From JBEKZQ01 sp049509675 (GTDB lineage: Bacteria; Planctomycetota; Planctomycetia; Pirellulales; Thermoguttaceae), in contig JBEKZQ010000123.1 in NCBI GenBank assembly GCA_049509675.1, forward strand, positions 1 to 14,253: a DNA stretch of 14,253 nt, given 5' to 3'. A model generated the notes under the pieces. It made no database searches and was not told where the DNA came from. It worked only from the letters and a program-made list of their open reading frames with translations. The position numbers and the translations under genes are program-made. Shown here one piece after another: positions 12,143 to 14,253 of this stretch (positions are counted from its first letter, which is position 1; the number at the start of each line of letters is the position of its first letter).

Positions 12143-14253
12143 TCAATCTTCCCGGAAGACCCAACGGCCCCAGAGACTTGGGGCAAGCGTGGCCTCGCTG
12201 GGCACGTCGCTGGTGATGCCGGTGGCCTTGTTGCTCCAATAGACGCGGTCGAGCGTTTGGAACCCATTGCCGCGCAGCACGCCCAAGTCGGCGCGAATCG
12301 CCTGGGCGGGCGCCGGCTTCAGCCCCAGGACGGCCAGTGGGATCGATAGCTCGTAGTTGCCATCGGCGGCGGCAAATTGGAGCTGGTCGCTCACGTCGTC
12401 CACGCGATCGATGGTGATCGTGCGCCAAGGCGAGGAGAAGGGCACCGGCTCCTTGGTCCCCGGCACGACGGGCCGATAGATCAGCCCGCGCGGTTTTCCC
12501 CGCACCAGCGTCACCAGCAGCCGCAGGTCGCCCGGCGCGGGGTTCTGCCGGGCGTCGTCGGCGCGGGGGTCGGCGCCGATCATCAGGTCCAGCCCGCCGC
12601 CGCTCTTGAAGGGAGCCAGCGGCGGCTGGCCGCTGTTGGCGAGCAGGTTGGCATCGCCCGTGCGGAAGGCCGCATAGAGCCGCTCGCCGGCCACGGCCAC
12701 CGTGGCGGTGACGTTGTACGGTTTGCTATTGCTGTCGAAGAAGGCGGCCACTCCGCTCTTGTCGACGGTGGCCCAGGGGGCGTCGGCCCAATCGTCCAGT
12801 TTGCCGTCGACCGTCGGGGCGACCTTGCGCAACGGCACGCGCAGCGTGGGCCGGCCCTGCTCCCGCTGCCGCTGGAGCTCGCCTTCGACCAGGTATTGCC
12901 GGGCGCTCTGCAGGTCCTGTAGGCTCACGGAGAGCGACGTTTCGCTGAGGCGGCGAATGCGCTCCAGCCCGTCGACGCGGACCAGGCTGGTCCGCGCGCC
13001 GTCGACCAGGTAGACCGCGCCGTCGCCGGTCTGGGTGATCGACGGCCAGAAGTTTTCGTCGTGCAGGCTCAAGTCGTTCAGCCGCATGTCGCGCTGGGCC
13101 CGGGGCATGGCCCAGGAGCGGCCGCGGCGTATGTCGTGGAACAACTCGGCCACGAACAGGCCGTCGGCCGTGAAGAGGTAGATGTTTCCCTGGTTGCCGT
13201 TGACGGCCCAGAGAGGCCCGGCGTCGCCGGACCGCGGCGTGACGAACCCGCCCAGCAGCCGCGTGGTGCCGATCAGTTCGCCCGGCCGATCGGGCGGCGG
13301 CGATTCGTGCGAGGCGTGCAACCCGGGCCAGAGGTCCGGGTAGGACCATCGCGGCCGGCCGCGATAGGCGCCGCCCAACGATTGCGGGGCGAACGGCTGG
13401 GGGGCCACGGTCAGGATCGTCCAGCCGCCCGGATCCGCCAGGGCCTGGTCGCCGCCGGACGACGTGGGGGCCTGGGCGCCTTCGACCAGCGTCTCGGCCG
13501 CGGCCAGATCGTAAACCGGCGCGCCGGCCGTCGTGAACCGTTGCGGCACGTAGCGCACCGCGCGACTGTCGACGCGCGAAACCACGACCGACAGATCGGG
13601 CATCACGGTCAATCCGCCGCACGACGCCTTCAAGAACGTCACCTCCTCCGGCTGCACCTGGCCGTCGCCGTTGCCGTCGGACCAGGCGAACATCAGATCG
13701 GTGGACCAAGCGCCGTTGCGGAGTTCCACTCCGGCGGGCAGCCGCGGCTTGAAGGCCGCGCTCTTCAGCAGGCTCCAATCGTTGGCGCGGCCCAGGGCGG
13801 CCACCGGGACGGCAATCCCCTGGCGATCCAGCCACAGCATCACCAGGCTGGCGCCGTTGGTCGGATTGCTGTTGTAGCAATTGGTGAAATAGCGGCGCAC
13901 TCCCGCGGCAGTCTCCCGATAGAGCGGCATTTCCGGCTGGCCGTCGACGCCGAAGCCATTGGGCAGGCCGAGGTCCCCCGGGCCGGGACGGAAGAAGACC
14001 CGCACCAACCGGTCCACGCCGCGCCGCCAATCGAGTTGGAATTCCATGCCGTGGAAGTAGAATCGCGTCTTGTCCAGGGGATCGAGTCGGCCGCCGCCGC
14101 CGTATTCCGAGGGGCCGTAGAAGGCGCGGACCAGGCGGCCGTCCAGCGTCCACACGCTGACCCGCTTCGGTTGGAAGTCGGTCTCGGCCACCCAAAGCCG
14201 CCCGTTGCCGTCGATGGTCAAACCGTTGGGATTGTTCATGTGCAGGGGGTCAT
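12143..14253 (-). CDS. Large protein with NHL-type propeller segments, EF-hand-like loop and C-terminal CBM9/DOMON-like domain (5' end outside window)
   Basis: The frame is open through the right edge. The ATG at 14239 is probably internal, because the codons before it (DPLH) continue the same motif and it has no ribosome binding site. At least 703 residues are visible. The first visible segment, NPNGLTIDGNGRLWVAETD, is an NHL-type beta-propeller blade; further blade-like strands are GPLWAVNGNQGNIYLF and GDGAVYLVDGARTSLVRV. About 185 residues after 14239, DGNGDGQVQPEE matches a calcium-binding EF-hand loop. The last about 220 residues (from RKVAPTVDGKLDDWADAPWA to the end) fit the CBM9/DOMON-like family: VDGKLDDW, the LYAAFRTGD strand and LDLMIGADP. 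This domain binds carbohydrate or heme-like ligands in known members. An extracellular carbohydrate-related role is inferred; no enzyme active site is visible. A signal peptide, if any, lies outside the window. Confidence 0.85.
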   Translation of the reverse strand, partial: DPLHMNNPNGLTIDGNGRLWVAETDFQPKRVSVWTLDGRLVRAFYGPSEYGGGGRLDPLDKTRFYFHGMEFQLDWRRGVDRLVRVFFRPGPGDLGLPNGFGVDGQPEMPLYRETAAGVRRYFTNCYNSNPTNGASLVMLWLDRQGIAVPVAALGRANDWSLLKSAAFKPRLPAGVELRNGAWSTDLMFAWSDGNGDGQVQPEEVTFLKASCGGLTVMPDLSVVVSRVDSRAVRYVPQRFTTAGAPVYDLAAAETLVEGAQAPTSSGGDQALADPGGWTILTVAPQPFAPQSLGGAYRGRPRWSYPDLWPGLHASHESPPPDRPGELIGTTRLLGGFVTPRSGDAGPLWAVNGNQGNIYLFTADGLFVAELFHDIRRGRSWAMPRAQRDMRLNDLSLHDENFWPSITQTGDGAVYLVDGARTSLVRVDGLERIRRLSETSLSVSLQDLQSARQYLVEGELQRQREQGRPTLRVPLRKVAPTVDGKLDDWADAPWATVDKSGVAAFFDSNSKPYNVTATVAVAGERLYAAFRTGDANLLANSGQPPLAPFKSGGGLDLMIGADPRADDARQNPAPGDLRLLVTLVRGKPRGLIYRPVVPGTKEPVPFSSPWRTITIDRVDDVSDQLQFAAADGNYELSIPLAVLGLKPAPAQAIRADLGVLRGNGFQTLDRVYWSNKATGITSDVPSEATLAPSLWGRWVFRED

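Overview
The window is GC-rich, densely coding DNA and reads like a chromosomal piece of a member of the Planctomycetota, possibly near the Pirellulales. This is a judgement from gene content, not from a marker gene. The pointers are a secreted formylglycine sulfatase, a multiheme cytochrome c fused to HEAT and TPR repeats, a Gly/Tyr/His-rich secreted protein of the kind often labelled 'mu-protocadherin-like' in planctomycetes, an NHL/CBM9-type protein, a Pectate_lyase_3-type beta-helix protein, and small palindromic intergenic repeats. No tRNA, rRNA, transposase, integrase or CRISPR array was seen.

Left part (1-7590), all on the minus strand and read from right to left. A lipoprotein arylsulfatase (5824-7590) is followed by a GC hairpin (5780-5809), then a palindromic repeat (5651-5695). 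Next come a secreted SnoaL-like/lipocalin-like protein (4579-5577) and a second hairpin repeat (4499-4524). The run ends in a tightly coupled three-gene unit: the Gly/Tyr/His-rich secreted protein (3223-4461), a single-pass LssY_C-domain protein (2450-3223) and an octaheme cytochrome with HEAT and TPR repeats (1-2445), which leaves the window at its left edge. In the three-gene unit the first junction is a one-base TGATG overlap and the second a four-base gap, so these genes are almost certainly co-transcribed.

Middle part (7591-9706). A 506-base divergent intergenic region separates the sulfatase from a plus-strand TolC-family outer-membrane factor (8097-9407). No periplasmic adaptor or inner-membrane pump gene lies beside it in the window. 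It converges on a small Tat-exported helical protein (9437-9706, minus).

Right part (9707-14253). A plus-strand secreted protein with two Pectate_lyase_3-like beta-helix modules (9881-12103) converges on a minus-strand protein with NHL-type propeller stretches, an EF-hand-like loop and a C-terminal CBM9/DOMON-like domain (12143-14253). The latter is open at the right edge.

Nearly every product carries an export signal or a membrane anchor, so the window describes envelope and extracellular biology. The sulfatase, beta-helix protein and CBM9-like protein fit breakdown or binding of (sulfated) polysaccharides. The three-gene cytochrome unit looks like a separate envelope redox or surface system whose function cannot be read from sequence alone; it is the best candidate here for something undescribed.
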